Source: Dokdonella immobilis | Lineage (GTDB): Bacteria; Pseudomonadota; Gammaproteobacteria; Xanthomonadales; Rhodanobacteraceae | DNA length: 64,000 nucleotides | NCBI RefSeq assembly: GCF_900115085.1 | Contig: NZ_FOVF01000027.1 | Span: 2,103-66,102, forward strand | Direction: 5' to 3' | Program-made: the position numbers and the translations under genes | The notes under the pieces: model-generated | What the model was told of the DNA's origin: nothing | Databases searched by the model: none | Seen by the model: only the letters and a program-made list of their open reading frames with translations | Shown here: in pieces, positions 24,960-32,702 of the stretch | How positions within the stretch are numbered: position 1 is the first letter of the stretch | Layout: each line of letters begins with the position of its first letter

Positions 24960-26210
24960 ATGCAGGATTTCTCGAGGTCGCCTGAATTGGGCAAGGCGGC
25001 CAAAGGTGTTGCCGGGGCCGCTCAACCCAATCCGGGCGTGACCCGCCCGGGTGAATTCATTCACTATTACACCAATCTTCTCGGCCTGTTGGGACGTGAG
25101 CGCTCCGCGGCAGACATTCGTTCGATCGCGCAGGCGGCGAGCGAGTCGAGAGAGCGCGCAATCGACGGATTCGCCGCCCGACTGCGGGAACTCGAGACTG
25201 ACTTCAGGCGCCAACGGACAGTCTCGGGAGATCGGCCGGAGCAGATGCCGAAAGCGTCGATGCGGGGCTGGGACCTGGCCAGGCTGGAGTCGATCCGGAA
25301 CGCGCACGGCGGCGCATTGATCGCATTGTTCCACTTTGGCGAGCATCGTCAGGTGTTCACCGACCTGGCCTGCCTCGGCGTGCCCTATGTGGCACCCGTG
25401 GCCAAGCAGGCGTATTTCGACTGCTGTGAGACGCTGGGCCAGGGACCGGAGCCATTCAGGCACGCCATGTCCCTGCTCGAGGTCGAAGATTCCAGGGTTG
25501 GCCGCAAGTTGGTCGCCGGCGTGCGCCAGGGCCGCCTCGGACTGATCTATGTCGATGGCAACATGGGACCGGATGGCCATCTCGTGGAAGAGGGTGCCGT
25601 TCGCGTCGATTTCCTTGGCCGGCGCATCCGCGTCAAGGCCGGTATCGCGCGCCTGGCCCTCGGTCTTGCACTGCCGATAGTGCCGCTGTTTGCAACGGGC
25701 CACGATGATGCGGTTGTGGTTCGGCTGAATCCGGTGATCATGCGCCCGCCCCGGACCGGCGCGACGGCCGGGCCGCCTCCTGTAGCGGCCATCGCTTCGA
25801 TCATGCAGTCGCTTTACGAGCAATTGGGCGACGAGGTGCTGCGAGCACCGCAGCAGTGGGAGTTCGCGTTCTGCTTTCACCGCTGGATCGAGGAATGCGA
25901 GCCTGCCGTCGCGGACCGGGACGTGGCCGAGTTGTCGGACGCGAATGGTGCGCTGGCAGTGGATCCGCAGCGAATCGCCGAGTATCGGCGTGATGGCGAA
26001 GTGTTCTGGATTCACGTCGGTCGGCAGCGGGCTTACCGACTTCCCGACTGGGCCGACGGCCTGTATGCGCGCCTCGATTCGAAGCGTCTTGGGATCGACG
26101 ATTCGCTGGCGTACCTGCAGCGCAAGGGCGGTCCTCCCGATCAGACAAGAGCGCTCGTCAGCGGTTTGGTTCGGCTCGGCCTGCTTGCCCAGGTTCGGGG
26201 CGCGGCCTAG
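24960..26210 (+). CDS. LPLAT-type acyltransferase with C-terminal PqqD/RRE-like domain
   Basis: 416 residues. Residues about 115-310 resemble the lipid A biosynthesis (LpxL/HtrB) acyltransferase fold: GGALIALFHFGEHR, then IYVDGNMGPDG...FLGRRIRVKAGIARLAL and IVPLFATG. The usual H-x4-E/D catalytic pair is not kept: His125 is present, but the +5 position is Arg130, with Glu128 at +3. There is no N-terminal membrane anchor. Residues about 335-412 (EYRRDGEVFWIHVGRQRAYRL, then three helices ending LVRLGLLAQV) have the strand-strand-winged-helix pattern of PqqD-like RiPP recognition elements. It precedes a Cys/Gly-rich small peptide gene and an M50 protease gene. I infer that it acylates or binds that peptide; the RRE call is by pattern, not by search. 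Confidence 0.7.
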   Translation: MQDFSRSPELGKAAKGVAGAAQPNPGVTRPGEFIHYYTNLLGLLGRERSAADIRSIAQAASESRERAIDGFAARLRELETDFRRQRTVSGDRPEQMPKASMRGWDLARLESIRNAHGGALIALFHFGEHRQVFTDLACLGVPYVAPVAKQAYFDCCETLGQGPEPFRHAMSLLEVEDSRVGRKLVAGVRQGRLGLIYVDGNMGPDGHLVEEGAVRVDFLGRRIRVKAGIARLALGLALPIVPLFATGHDDAVVVRLNPVIMRPPRTGATAGPPPVAAIASIMQSLYEQLGDEVLRAPQQWEFAFCFHRWIEECEPAVADRDVAELSDANGALAVDPQRIAEYRRDGEVFWIHVGRQRAYRLPDWADGLYARLDSKRLGIDDSLAYLQRKGGPPDQTRALVSGLVRLGLLAQVRGAA

Positions 26211-26650
26211 CCCGGACCACCAGGAACGTGCGAGAGACAAATGCCCAGTTCGTGGCGAACGGGTGCCAGCGCGATGGGCAGTGCCCTTCGTAGCGCGCGC
26301 AGGGCGCTGCCGTGCAAGCGCAAGGCGAGACGCCTTCCATGGAAGAGGACGCAATCGCGGCCCGAAGATTTCCGCCGCTTTGGCTCGCGGTATCGGTCGG
26401 TCGGGCCGTCTCGCCGCAGCGCAGCGGACGGATGCCGATTGCCGATGCCGGCGCGAAGTCGCGACAGCATCGGCAGTGCGATTGCTGCAGCGGCGGTGAC
26501 GAGTCGGGCCGGGCGTCACGGTTGTCGGCGTGCCTGCCGATGATGCGGCCTGCTGCGCGACCGAGATCGATGCACAGCAACGAATCGTCCCGAGGTATCG
26601 GGATTTCCCTGGGCCCCTGTGGCCCGTCTTGCAAACCTGAGGAGTCACCC
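26211..26650. other. Long untranslated gap before the small peptide gene
   Basis: 440 bases between the acyltransferase and the peptide gene. Open frames exist on both strands (for example 26312 onward, in frame with the peptide), but they lack a ribosome site and have shadow-like composition. It may contain the peptide's own promoter, since precursor genes are often transcribed more strongly than their processing genes. No consensus boxes are clear. Confidence 0.4.
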
Positions 26651-26791
26651 ATGAACAAGAATCTCATCGAAGAAATGTCGATCACCGAACTTGAGCAGCG
26701 CGTCGAGTTCAGCTGCTGCGGCGGCGGCGGCGGTGGTGACGGCGACCCGTCGACCGGATGCCCCGAATTCACCTACTGCGATCCGCAGTAA
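26651..26791 (+). CDS. Cys/Gly-rich small peptide, candidate RiPP precursor
   Basis: 46 residues with a strong GAGGAG site 6 bases before the ATG. The N-terminal 20 residues are an amphipathic, acidic leader-like segment (IEEMSITELEQRVEF). The C-terminal 26 residues contain Cys22-Cys23, six consecutive Gly (24-29), an acidic turn, then Cys37 and Cys43, ending CDPQ. This two-part layout (charged helical leader, small Cys/Gly core) is that of a ribosomally made, modified peptide precursor. It lies between a putative RRE-bearing acyltransferase and an M50 protease, and two strong hairpins follow. The strong ribosome site and the context make it a real gene; the modification is unknown. Confidence 0.72.
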   Translation: MNKNLIEEMSITELEQRVEFSCCGGGGGGDGDPSTGCPEFTYCDPQ

Positions 26792-26803
26792 GCGAACGCC
26801 GAA

Positions 26804-26834
26804 GGCGGGCCGGACGCCTGGCGTCCGGCCCGCC
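26804..26834 (+). terminator. Strong GC hairpin after the peptide gene
   Basis: A perfect 14-bp stem (GGCGGGCCGGACGC) with a 3-base loop lies 13 bases after the peptide's stop codon. There is no T-run, so it may act as a transcript-stabilising or partial-termination structure, raising peptide expression relative to the downstream protease gene. Confidence 0.6.
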
Positions 26835-26840
26835 GCGTGC

Positions 26841-26866
26841 CCGGCGACCGGGTTCCCGGTCGCCGG
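26841..26866 (+). terminator. Second hairpin after the peptide gene
   Basis: CCGGCGACCGGG and its exact complement are separated by 2 bases, directly behind the first hairpin. Two tandem GC stems with no T-tract look more like a processing or attenuation region than a simple intrinsic terminator. Confidence 0.5.
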
Positions 26867-27030
26867 CTTGCGGTCGCTGGCGACGGATCGGGTGCCTGTC
26901 GCGATCAGTTCGGTTCCGCGCAATGCGCGCCAATCGATGCGGACCGACAGGGTGCGTCGAGGTGGCGATCCGGTTCCGGTCCGCGCGATTGAAGCGTTGC
27001 ACGGTCGGATCCCGTTGACGAGAGTGGGAA

Positions 27031-28305
27031 ATGAGCGAGCGTCTCTATCAGATCAATCCGTCCCTGCGCGTTCAGGAATTCGACGACGCGGCGCTGACGA
27101 CGCGCTGGCTCTATGAACTGGACGATGGCAGAGGTCGCGAGCAGCGTCTGCTGGTGTCGGCACCGATGCATCACCTGCTGACCGCGTACGCGCGCCCTCG
27201 GACCCTGGCCTGGACGGAGTCCGAACTTCAGGCCGAAGGCTGGCGCGAGTCCGATGGCCCGGCCTTGCAGGCACTCATCCACGAACGTTGTCTGCCCTGC
27301 CGGCTGCTGATTCCGTGCGGCGGCGAGGCGAGCGTGCGGCGCAATGCTCCCGAGCAGCCGCTGCGACCCGCATACATGAGTCTCATGTTGCCCGTGCTGG
27401 GCGCCGCCAGTGTCAATCGGGTGGCTCGTCACCTGCAGCATCTCTTCGCTCCGGTGCTGATGATACCGGGGGCAGTGGCCGTCCTCGTGGCGCTCGTGGC
27501 CCTCATGCAGGCGTTGTCCAGTGAAGGCCGGTTCGCGGCGGCCAGCTCCGCAGACGTGTTGCGTGCGTTGGCTCTGGGCATCGTCGGTGTCGTCGTGCAC
27601 GAACTCGGTCATGCCGCTGCCGCCTGGCGCTCCGGCGCGCGCGGAGTGAGTATCGGGATCGGCTGGTACGTCTGCTTTCCGGTCGCCTACGCGGATCTGT
27701 CCGAAACCTGGCGAATGAGTCGGCGCGAGCGTGCACTGATCGACATCGCCGGGGTCTATCTGCAAGGACTCTGGATCGCCGGCTTGATGTTCTGGCACAG
27801 CGTCAGTGGGCACGCAGCATTGCTGGTGGCGGCGCTCGCCGGTGCGATATCGATCCTCTGGAACATGAACCCGTTTCTGCGCATGGATGGCTACTGGCTG
27901 GCCAGCGATCTGCTCGGTATCGCCAATCTGCGCGAGGCGGCGCGGTCTTCATTGGCAGCATCATGGAATCGTCTGCGGCGGCGACCGGTCATGGCTGGTC
28001 GGATCCGGTTCGGACCGCGAACAACGACTGCCCTTTTGGGTTATGGCGTTCTGAGCACGGCCTTCTTTGCCTGGATGGTCGTCGCCGCAGTCGACCATTT
28101 CGGCGAGGCGGCACTCGAGGCGCTGCCTCGGCTCGCGCAGGATCTGCGAACCAGTGCCTGGTCCCGGATCGGCATTGCCGACTTCTGGGTCCTGATCGGC
28201 AGTTTTCTCTGGCAGGTGTTCATGGTCGTCGTGCTTGGACGATTTCTGCAAGTGACCGCGAAACGCTGGTGGCGACGCTGGTCGAGAGGCGAGCCGTCCG
28301 CTTGA
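27031..28305 (+). CDS. M50 site-2-protease-like membrane metalloprotease with PqqD-like N-terminus
   Basis: 424 residues. Residues about 1-98 form a soluble domain (YQINPSLRVQEF, ...LLVSAPMHHLLTAY..., ALIHERCLPCRLLIP) resembling the PqqD/RRE-like N-terminus of putative peptide zinc metalloproteases found in RiPP clusters. A multi-pass membrane part follows, with the M50 zinc motif VVHELGHAA (His190, Glu191, His194) and the second metal motif NMNPFLRMDGY (Asn280, Asp286). Membrane segments lie at about 138-160, 178-198, 236-256, 262-280, 333-353 and 382-402. It likely cleaves or transports a small peptide at the inner membrane. The gene is 239 bases after the peptide gene, the natural substrate candidate. 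Confidence 0.8.
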   Translation: MSERLYQINPSLRVQEFDDAALTTRWLYELDDGRGREQRLLVSAPMHHLLTAYARPRTLAWTESELQAEGWRESDGPALQALIHERCLPCRLLIPCGGEASVRRNAPEQPLRPAYMSLMLPVLGAASVNRVARHLQHLFAPVLMIPGAVAVLVALVALMQALSSEGRFAAASSADVLRALALGIVGVVVHELGHAAAAWRSGARGVSIGIGWYVCFPVAYADLSETWRMSRRERALIDIAGVYLQGLWIAGLMFWHSVSGHAALLVAALAGAISILWNMNPFLRMDGYWLASDLLGIANLREAARSSLAASWNRLRRRPVMAGRIRFGPRTTTALLGYGVLSTAFFAWMVVAAVDHFGEAALEALPRLAQDLRTSAWSRIGIADFWVLIGSFLWQVFMVVVLGRFLQVTAKRWWRRWSRGEPSA

Positions 28306-28390
28306 TCGCATTGTCGTCCCGGCCCCGAGATGCACGACGCAGGCCTGATCGCCCGTCCCGGGAAAATGAATTCCGCATGAGTGCGACAAT

Positions 28391-28414
28391 ACCCCCGAGA
28401 ACAGTTGCGGGGGT
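28391..28414 (+). promoter_or_regulatory. Inverted repeat just upstream of the ECF sigma factor GTG start
   Basis: ACCCCCG and CGGGGGT form a perfect 7-bp inverted repeat with a 10-base spacer, ending 8 bases before the GTG at 28422. If translation starts at the upstream ATG (28377) the repeat is inside the coding region. It could be an operator or an mRNA hairpin limiting sigma factor translation. Confidence 0.35.
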
Positions 28415-28421
28415 TAGGTTC

Positions 28422-29009
28422 GTGCCGAACAATCAGCCTGGAATCACCGGGCTCCTGACGAGTTGGCGAGAAGGCGATCGGAACGCCGAAAATACGCTGG
28501 TGGAATATCTCTATCCGGTCCTGCGCGGCCTGGTTGGCGTGCAACTGCGGCGAGCGCCGTCGGGGCTGACCCTGTCGGCAACCGAGCTGGTCAATGAAGC
28601 TTATATCCGCCTTGAGCAGCAGCGCGAGGTGGAGTGGAGGAATCGCGATCATTTCCTCGCGATCACCGCCACCGTGGTGCGCCGGGTGGTCGTCGATTAC
28701 CTGCGCGAGCGCTCGGCCATGAAGCGAGGAGCGGGTCAGATCGCGGTGCAGTTCGACGAATTGAGTTCGGGGGACGTTCCGGCGGTCGGCGATCAGGTCG
28801 ACTGGCTGGCGCTCGATCAGGCACTGACGCGACTTCAGGGGCTCGATGCCGACTGCGCGCGCGTCGTGGAACTGCGCCTTTTTGCGGGATTGGGTGTGGA
28901 GCGCATTGCGCAGGTTTGCGGCAGTTCGGTTGCCACCGTCGGACGCCAATGGCGGTTTGCACGCAACTGGCTGGCCGACCAATTGGACCTGACGATTCGT
29001 GACCGCTAG
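28422..29009 (+). CDS. ECF-type RNA polymerase sigma factor (TIGR02999/ECF43-like)
   Basis: 195 residues from the GTG at 28422 (GGGGGTTAGG upstream); an in-frame ATG at 28377 would add 15 residues. Sigma region 2 is at about 10-90 (LVEYLYPVLRGLVGVQLRR... NRDHFLAITATVVRRVVVDYLRERS) and region 4 at about 125-190 (VVELRLFAGLGVERIAQVCGSSVATVGRQWRFARNWL). This type is repeatedly encoded beside Ser/Thr kinases and is thought to be switched on by phosphorylation. The kinase gene starts inside its last codons (11-base overlap). It could control the upstream peptide cluster, which is inference from position. Confidence 0.83.
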   Translation: MPNNQPGITGLLTSWREGDRNAENTLVEYLYPVLRGLVGVQLRRAPSGLTLSATELVNEAYIRLEQQREVEWRNRDHFLAITATVVRRVVVDYLRERSAMKRGAGQIAVQFDELSSGDVPAVGDQVDWLALDQALTRLQGLDADCARVVELRLFAGLGVERIAQVCGSSVATVGRQWRFARNWLADQLDLTIRDR

Positions 29010-31548
29010 CGCAAGGCTCCGCCGTCTCCAGGATCTATTTGCCCAGGCGCTCGAACTGCCGCCGGAACAGCGCGTGAAATGGCTTGATGCGCTTGATTCG
29101 TCGGAACCCGGGACGATGGGCGAGCTGCGCAGATTGCTCGCGCGCGAAGAACAGGCGGCGTCGATTCCCGATGGCGTGCCGGTCGGCCTGCTCGCGTCGG
29201 CCTTGTCGGAAATGAAGCAAACCCCGGTTCATGCCACGGCGGGAGGCTTCATCCTGCACGAAGAACTCGGGCGTGGCGGCATGGGCTGCGTCTTTCGAGG
29301 TGTGCGCGTGTGCGCAGGTGCGCGTCAGGAAGCCGCCATCAAGATCCTGCGCCCTGAACTGCGCCATGGCGCGGCGATCGAGCGGTTTCTGATCGAGCGA
29401 CGCATGCTCGCGCGGCTCGAGCATCCGGGGATCGCCAGATTGCTAGACGCCGGGGAAACGGCAGACGGAACACCCTTCGTCGCCATGGAGCTGATCCGCG
29501 GACAACCGCTGCTCGAGTATTGCGCGCAGAAGCGCCTTGGGATCACGGAACGCATTGGTGTGTTCCGGCAACTGGTCGCCGCGGTGATGCACGCCCACCG
29601 GGCCCTGGTCGTTCACCGTGATATCAAGCCATCGAATGTCATGGTCGATGCCGATGGTCGCGTTCGCCTCCTTGACTTCGGTATCGCCAAGGGACTGGTC
29701 GAGGAGGGCGACTCGACGATCACGGCCAATCGCTACTTCACGCCCGCCTACGCTGCTCCCGAGCAGCTGACAGGCGGGCCGATTACCGTGGCTTGCGATG
29801 TCTATTCCCTTGGCGCGCTTCTGTACGAGCTGCTTTGCGGCTCGCCGCCCTTTCGCATGGCGGGGATGCGCGCCGCCGACATCGAGCGGCTGATCCTCGC
29901 CACGCCGCCGCGCCCGATGGAGCAGGCTTTCGTAGCCACGCAAGCGCAAGGCACTCCGCAAATTTCCGCCGAGAACCGGCGTCAGTGGCGTCGAACATTG
30001 CGTGGCGAGCTGGAAAGCATCGTGCAATGCGCCTTGCGCAAGGAACCGGACGCGCGATATGCAACGGCGGCTGCGCTGGATGAGGATCTGCAGAAATGGC
30101 TCGAGAAGCGACCGGTCAGCGCGGCGGGCGCTCAATGGCATTATCGGGTCCGAAAATTCATTCGACGCAACATCGCGATCACTTCCGCCGCGGCCACGGT
30201 GATCGCCAGCACCGGAATTGCGCTCGTGCTGGTCGTGCAACAGGGCGTTGTGGCGAATCGCGAACGGGATCGGGCGCGCGAAGCGCTGAGGGCGCTTGGC
30301 GATGCATTCGTGGCGGCGGATCCAACCGGCCTGTCCGGCGGTGAAGTCAGTGCCCGTAGCATTCTCGATGCGGCAAGCCGACGAATCTCCGCGCACGTGG
30401 CCCGGCGCCCGGAGGTTTATGCGGAGCTCGCGGCCGAGGTGGGCAGCGTGCAGCTCGCGCTCGGCGTCGTCGATGCCGATGACACTTCGATGGCCCAGGC
30501 GCTGCAATGGGCAGAGGGTGAAGAGGGCCAGGAAGCGCTGGCCTGGCGCCTTTCATTGCTGCGGGCCCGGCGGCTGGTCGCGCAGCACGCATTCGACCAG
30601 GCCGATGCGGCGCTGATCGAACTCGAGCGCAAGCGCCCAACCGATGCCCTGGTCAGGCTGACGCGCGGAAAGTACTGGATGGCGCGGAGCGAGCCGTCCG
30701 CTGCGATTCCATTCCTGACCGATGTCGTGGCCGCTTTTCCGGACGATGTCACCCAGGTCGACCGCGTTGATGCGCAGTGGCAACTGGCCGAGGCGCAGCG
30801 TCTCGGCGGTAACCCGGCAGCGGCGCTTGGCACGCTCGACGCGCTCTCGACCCAGCTGGCCCGGGTCGTCGATTCGCGTCATGGGACGGTCCTGCTGACG
30901 CGCTTGCGTCGCGTCGATGCCCTGCTCGACCTCGGACGAGTCGATGAAGCGACCGCGCAAGCGCAGACGCTTTCGGTGCAGATCGAATCGACCTTTGGGC
31001 GTAAGTCATCGGTGACCGCCTTGACCTATTCGACACTGGCCCTGGCCCTGGTTCGAGCCGGGCGCTACCGCGAATCCATCGAACCCTACCGCAGCGCGGC
31101 GACTGCCTATGCCGAGAGCCTCGGCAGCAACCACGTCACGACCGCACGATCCTATTTTAATCTGGCTCTCATGCAGAACTATGTCGATCCGTACAACCCG
31201 GAAAGCGCCACCGGCTACCGGCGGGCGATCGCCTCGGCCAGCGTGGCCCGTGACCCCTCAGACCCATTGGTGACGTTTTTCCGGATCGAATACGCGAAGT
31301 CCCTGCTCAAACGAGGTGAGAAGTCGGCAGCGCGGGAGGTGCTTCTACCCGAGAATGTCGTGCCGGATCTCGATTCGGCCGGTCCGGATATCGCAGCGGC
31401 CTATCGCGAACAACTGGCGCTCTCGTTCGGATCGCTGGTCTGTCCGCCTGCGCCATCGGCAAGGTCGGCCAATGCCCCGGTTACCCAGGCGGACCGCGCC
31501 GCATCGCTAACTTGTGCGGCTGATCTGCCGAAAGTTGACCCGTCATGA
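28999..31548 (+). CDS. Membrane Ser/Thr kinase with TPR-like C-terminal half
   Basis: 849 residues, GTG start overlapping the sigma factor gene by 11 bases. After an N-terminal helical region, residues about 78-370 are a Hanks kinase: ELGRGGMG, AAIKIL, HRDIKPSNVMV, LLDFGIAKG and APEQL. A membrane segment lies at about 393-412 (AITSAAATVIASTGIALVLVV). The C-terminal 430 residues are helical repeats of TPR type, predicted periplasmic. Kinases linked to ECF43-type sigma factors phosphorylate their partner; the overlap here strongly suggests such a pair. All catalytic residues are present. Confidence 0.88.
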   Translation: MTASARLRRLQDLFAQALELPPEQRVKWLDALDSSEPGTMGELRRLLAREEQAASIPDGVPVGLLASALSEMKQTPVHATAGGFILHEELGRGGMGCVFRGVRVCAGARQEAAIKILRPELRHGAAIERFLIERRMLARLEHPGIARLLDAGETADGTPFVAMELIRGQPLLEYCAQKRLGITERIGVFRQLVAAVMHAHRALVVHRDIKPSNVMVDADGRVRLLDFGIAKGLVEEGDSTITANRYFTPAYAAPEQLTGGPITVACDVYSLGALLYELLCGSPPFRMAGMRAADIERLILATPPRPMEQAFVATQAQGTPQISAENRRQWRRTLRGELESIVQCALRKEPDARYATAAALDEDLQKWLEKRPVSAAGAQWHYRVRKFIRRNIAITSAAATVIASTGIALVLVVQQGVVANRERDRAREALRALGDAFVAADPTGLSGGEVSARSILDAASRRISAHVARRPEVYAELAAEVGSVQLALGVVDADDTSMAQALQWAEGEEGQEALAWRLSLLRARRLVAQHAFDQADAALIELERKRPTDALVRLTRGKYWMARSEPSAAIPFLTDVVAAFPDDVTQVDRVDAQWQLAEAQRLGGNPAAALGTLDALSTQLARVVDSRHGTVLLTRLRRVDALLDLGRVDEATAQAQTLSVQIESTFGRKSSVTALTYSTLALALVRAGRYRESIEPYRSAATAYAESLGSNHVTTARSYFNLALMQNYVDPYNPESATGYRRAIASASVARDPSDPLVTFFRIEYAKSLLKRGEKSAAREVLLPENVVPDLDSAGPDIAAAYREQLALSFGSLVCPPAPSARSANAPVTQADRAASLTCAADLPKVDPS

Positions 31549-31691
31549 TCGATTCGGCCTCCGGCTTACGAGTACAGGAAGAGCTCGAACCCGGACACTC
31601 GCGGGAGGCGCGAATTGCTTCATGCCGATCCGGGCACGCCCGCTCCTGTCGTCCCGGCCGGTTGTTCCCAAACCCGAATGGAGGTTCTGCA

Positions 31692-32150
31692 ATGAATTCA
31701 TGCGTTCAGTCATTGGCCGCGCTGGCGTTCCTGGCCATCTTCGCGGCTCCGTCGCCTTCACGCGCCCAGCCTCCCGTCTGCCCGGTCGTCAAATGCACGC
31801 CGGAGGAATTTCCTGTGCGCCCGAAAGTCTATGAATGCCCAAAATTGCAGCCAGTGGGTGCGCCCATCGAGGCAATACTCGATTGCACTTCAATCCGCCC
31901 GCATTCCGTCAGGTGCCGGGCTTTTCCAGTCGAGGTTGAGAGTACTTGCGGGGGATCCGGTACCAACCTCATCTATGAGTGGTCGGTACGGGTCGGCATG
32001 TCGACCTATCCGTATCCGCCGAGCTACGACAATACGATCTCGGTGAGTTGCATGGCCCTGGAGGGCGTCAACGTCGACGTCAAGGTTTGGAACGGCGGGT
32101 ACTCGAGCAACGCGCATTTCGGCATGCGCTGCGGTGACGAGCCGAACTGA
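31692..32150 (+). CDS. Secreted Cys-rich hypothetical protein
   Basis: 152 residues with GGAGG 7 bases before the ATG. Residues 1-25 are a signal peptide ending SRAQP. The mature region has eight Cys (PVCPVVKC, YECP, LDC, VRC, TCGGS, SCMA and RCGDE), consistent with several disulfides, and a beta-rich Tyr/Pro-rich middle (YPYPPSYDNT). I do not recognise a family. It follows the kinase gene by about 140 bases but has its own ribosome site; a link to the sigma/kinase pair is unproven. Confidence 0.65.
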   Translation: MNSCVQSLAALAFLAIFAAPSPSRAQPPVCPVVKCTPEEFPVRPKVYECPKLQPVGAPIEAILDCTSIRPHSVRCRAFPVEVESTCGGSGTNLIYEWSVRVGMSTYPYPPSYDNTISVSCMALEGVNVDVKVWNGGYSSNAHFGMRCGDEPN

Positions 32151-32288
32151 GTTGCGAGCGCAGCGAAAGCGTCATGCAGGCCTCGATTTCTCGCACCTGC
32201 GACCATGACCGGCCGAATCCTCGAATGGCTGTCCCTGAATCCGCAGATGTGGCCTGACCCGCCGGTCGCGCGGGTCGTCGTCGTGTGA

Positions 32289-32477
32289 TCAGGCAGGCTG
32301 GACTTGTGCGGGCTGGACCAACTCGGGATTCTCTGCACATTCGCGGTGTGCACAGGTGCAGGTGTCGTGGCCACTGGCGGCCATTTCGCGGCAATGGTCG
32401 CTGCAGAATTCCTGCTCTGCGGTGACCTGGCAAATGCATGGGCGGTGTGCACAAGGTTGCAGATGGTCGATTTGCAT
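32289..32477 (-). CDS. Bacterial metallothionein
   Basis: 62 residues, read from the ATG at 32477 with GGGAGA 7 bases upstream; the 557-residue reading that contains it is an antisense shadow. The Cys/His arrangement CAHRPCICQV...QEFCSDHCREMA..HDTCTCAHREC matches the SmtA/BmtA family: eight Cys plus several His, the spaced CxC and CxxC pairs, and a C-terminal tail without Cys. Such proteins bind Zn, Cd or Cu in the cytosol for storage and detoxification. No SmtB-type repressor lies next to it. Confidence 0.8.
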   Translation of the reverse strand: MQIDHLQPCAHRPCICQVTAEQEFCSDHCREMAASGHDTCTCAHRECAENPELVQPAQVQPA

Positions 32478-32702
32478 GGTCGGTCTCCCTGGAAGCCAGG
32501 CGTTCTTTTTGCATCCTCCTGCCTGAACCTGCCCCATCGCTGTGCCGGGCCAGGGCCGGACGAAGCGGGTGCGGTCGTTGCCGAGTTGTGACGCAGTTCC
32601 GTGAACGAACGCGTCGAGGCAATATGCCGTGCTGCCCCCCGGAACAGGATATGGGATCATTGAAGGCTTGCAAACTTGTGCCGTGTCCGGGGGGAGACGA
32701 GC

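Noticed and set aside
26312-26650. In-frame upstream extension of the Cys/Gly peptide
   Set aside because: The strong GAGGAG site is placed for the ATG at 26651; the upstream frame has no ribosome site and mixed, shadow-like composition. Kept only as a low-interest observation.
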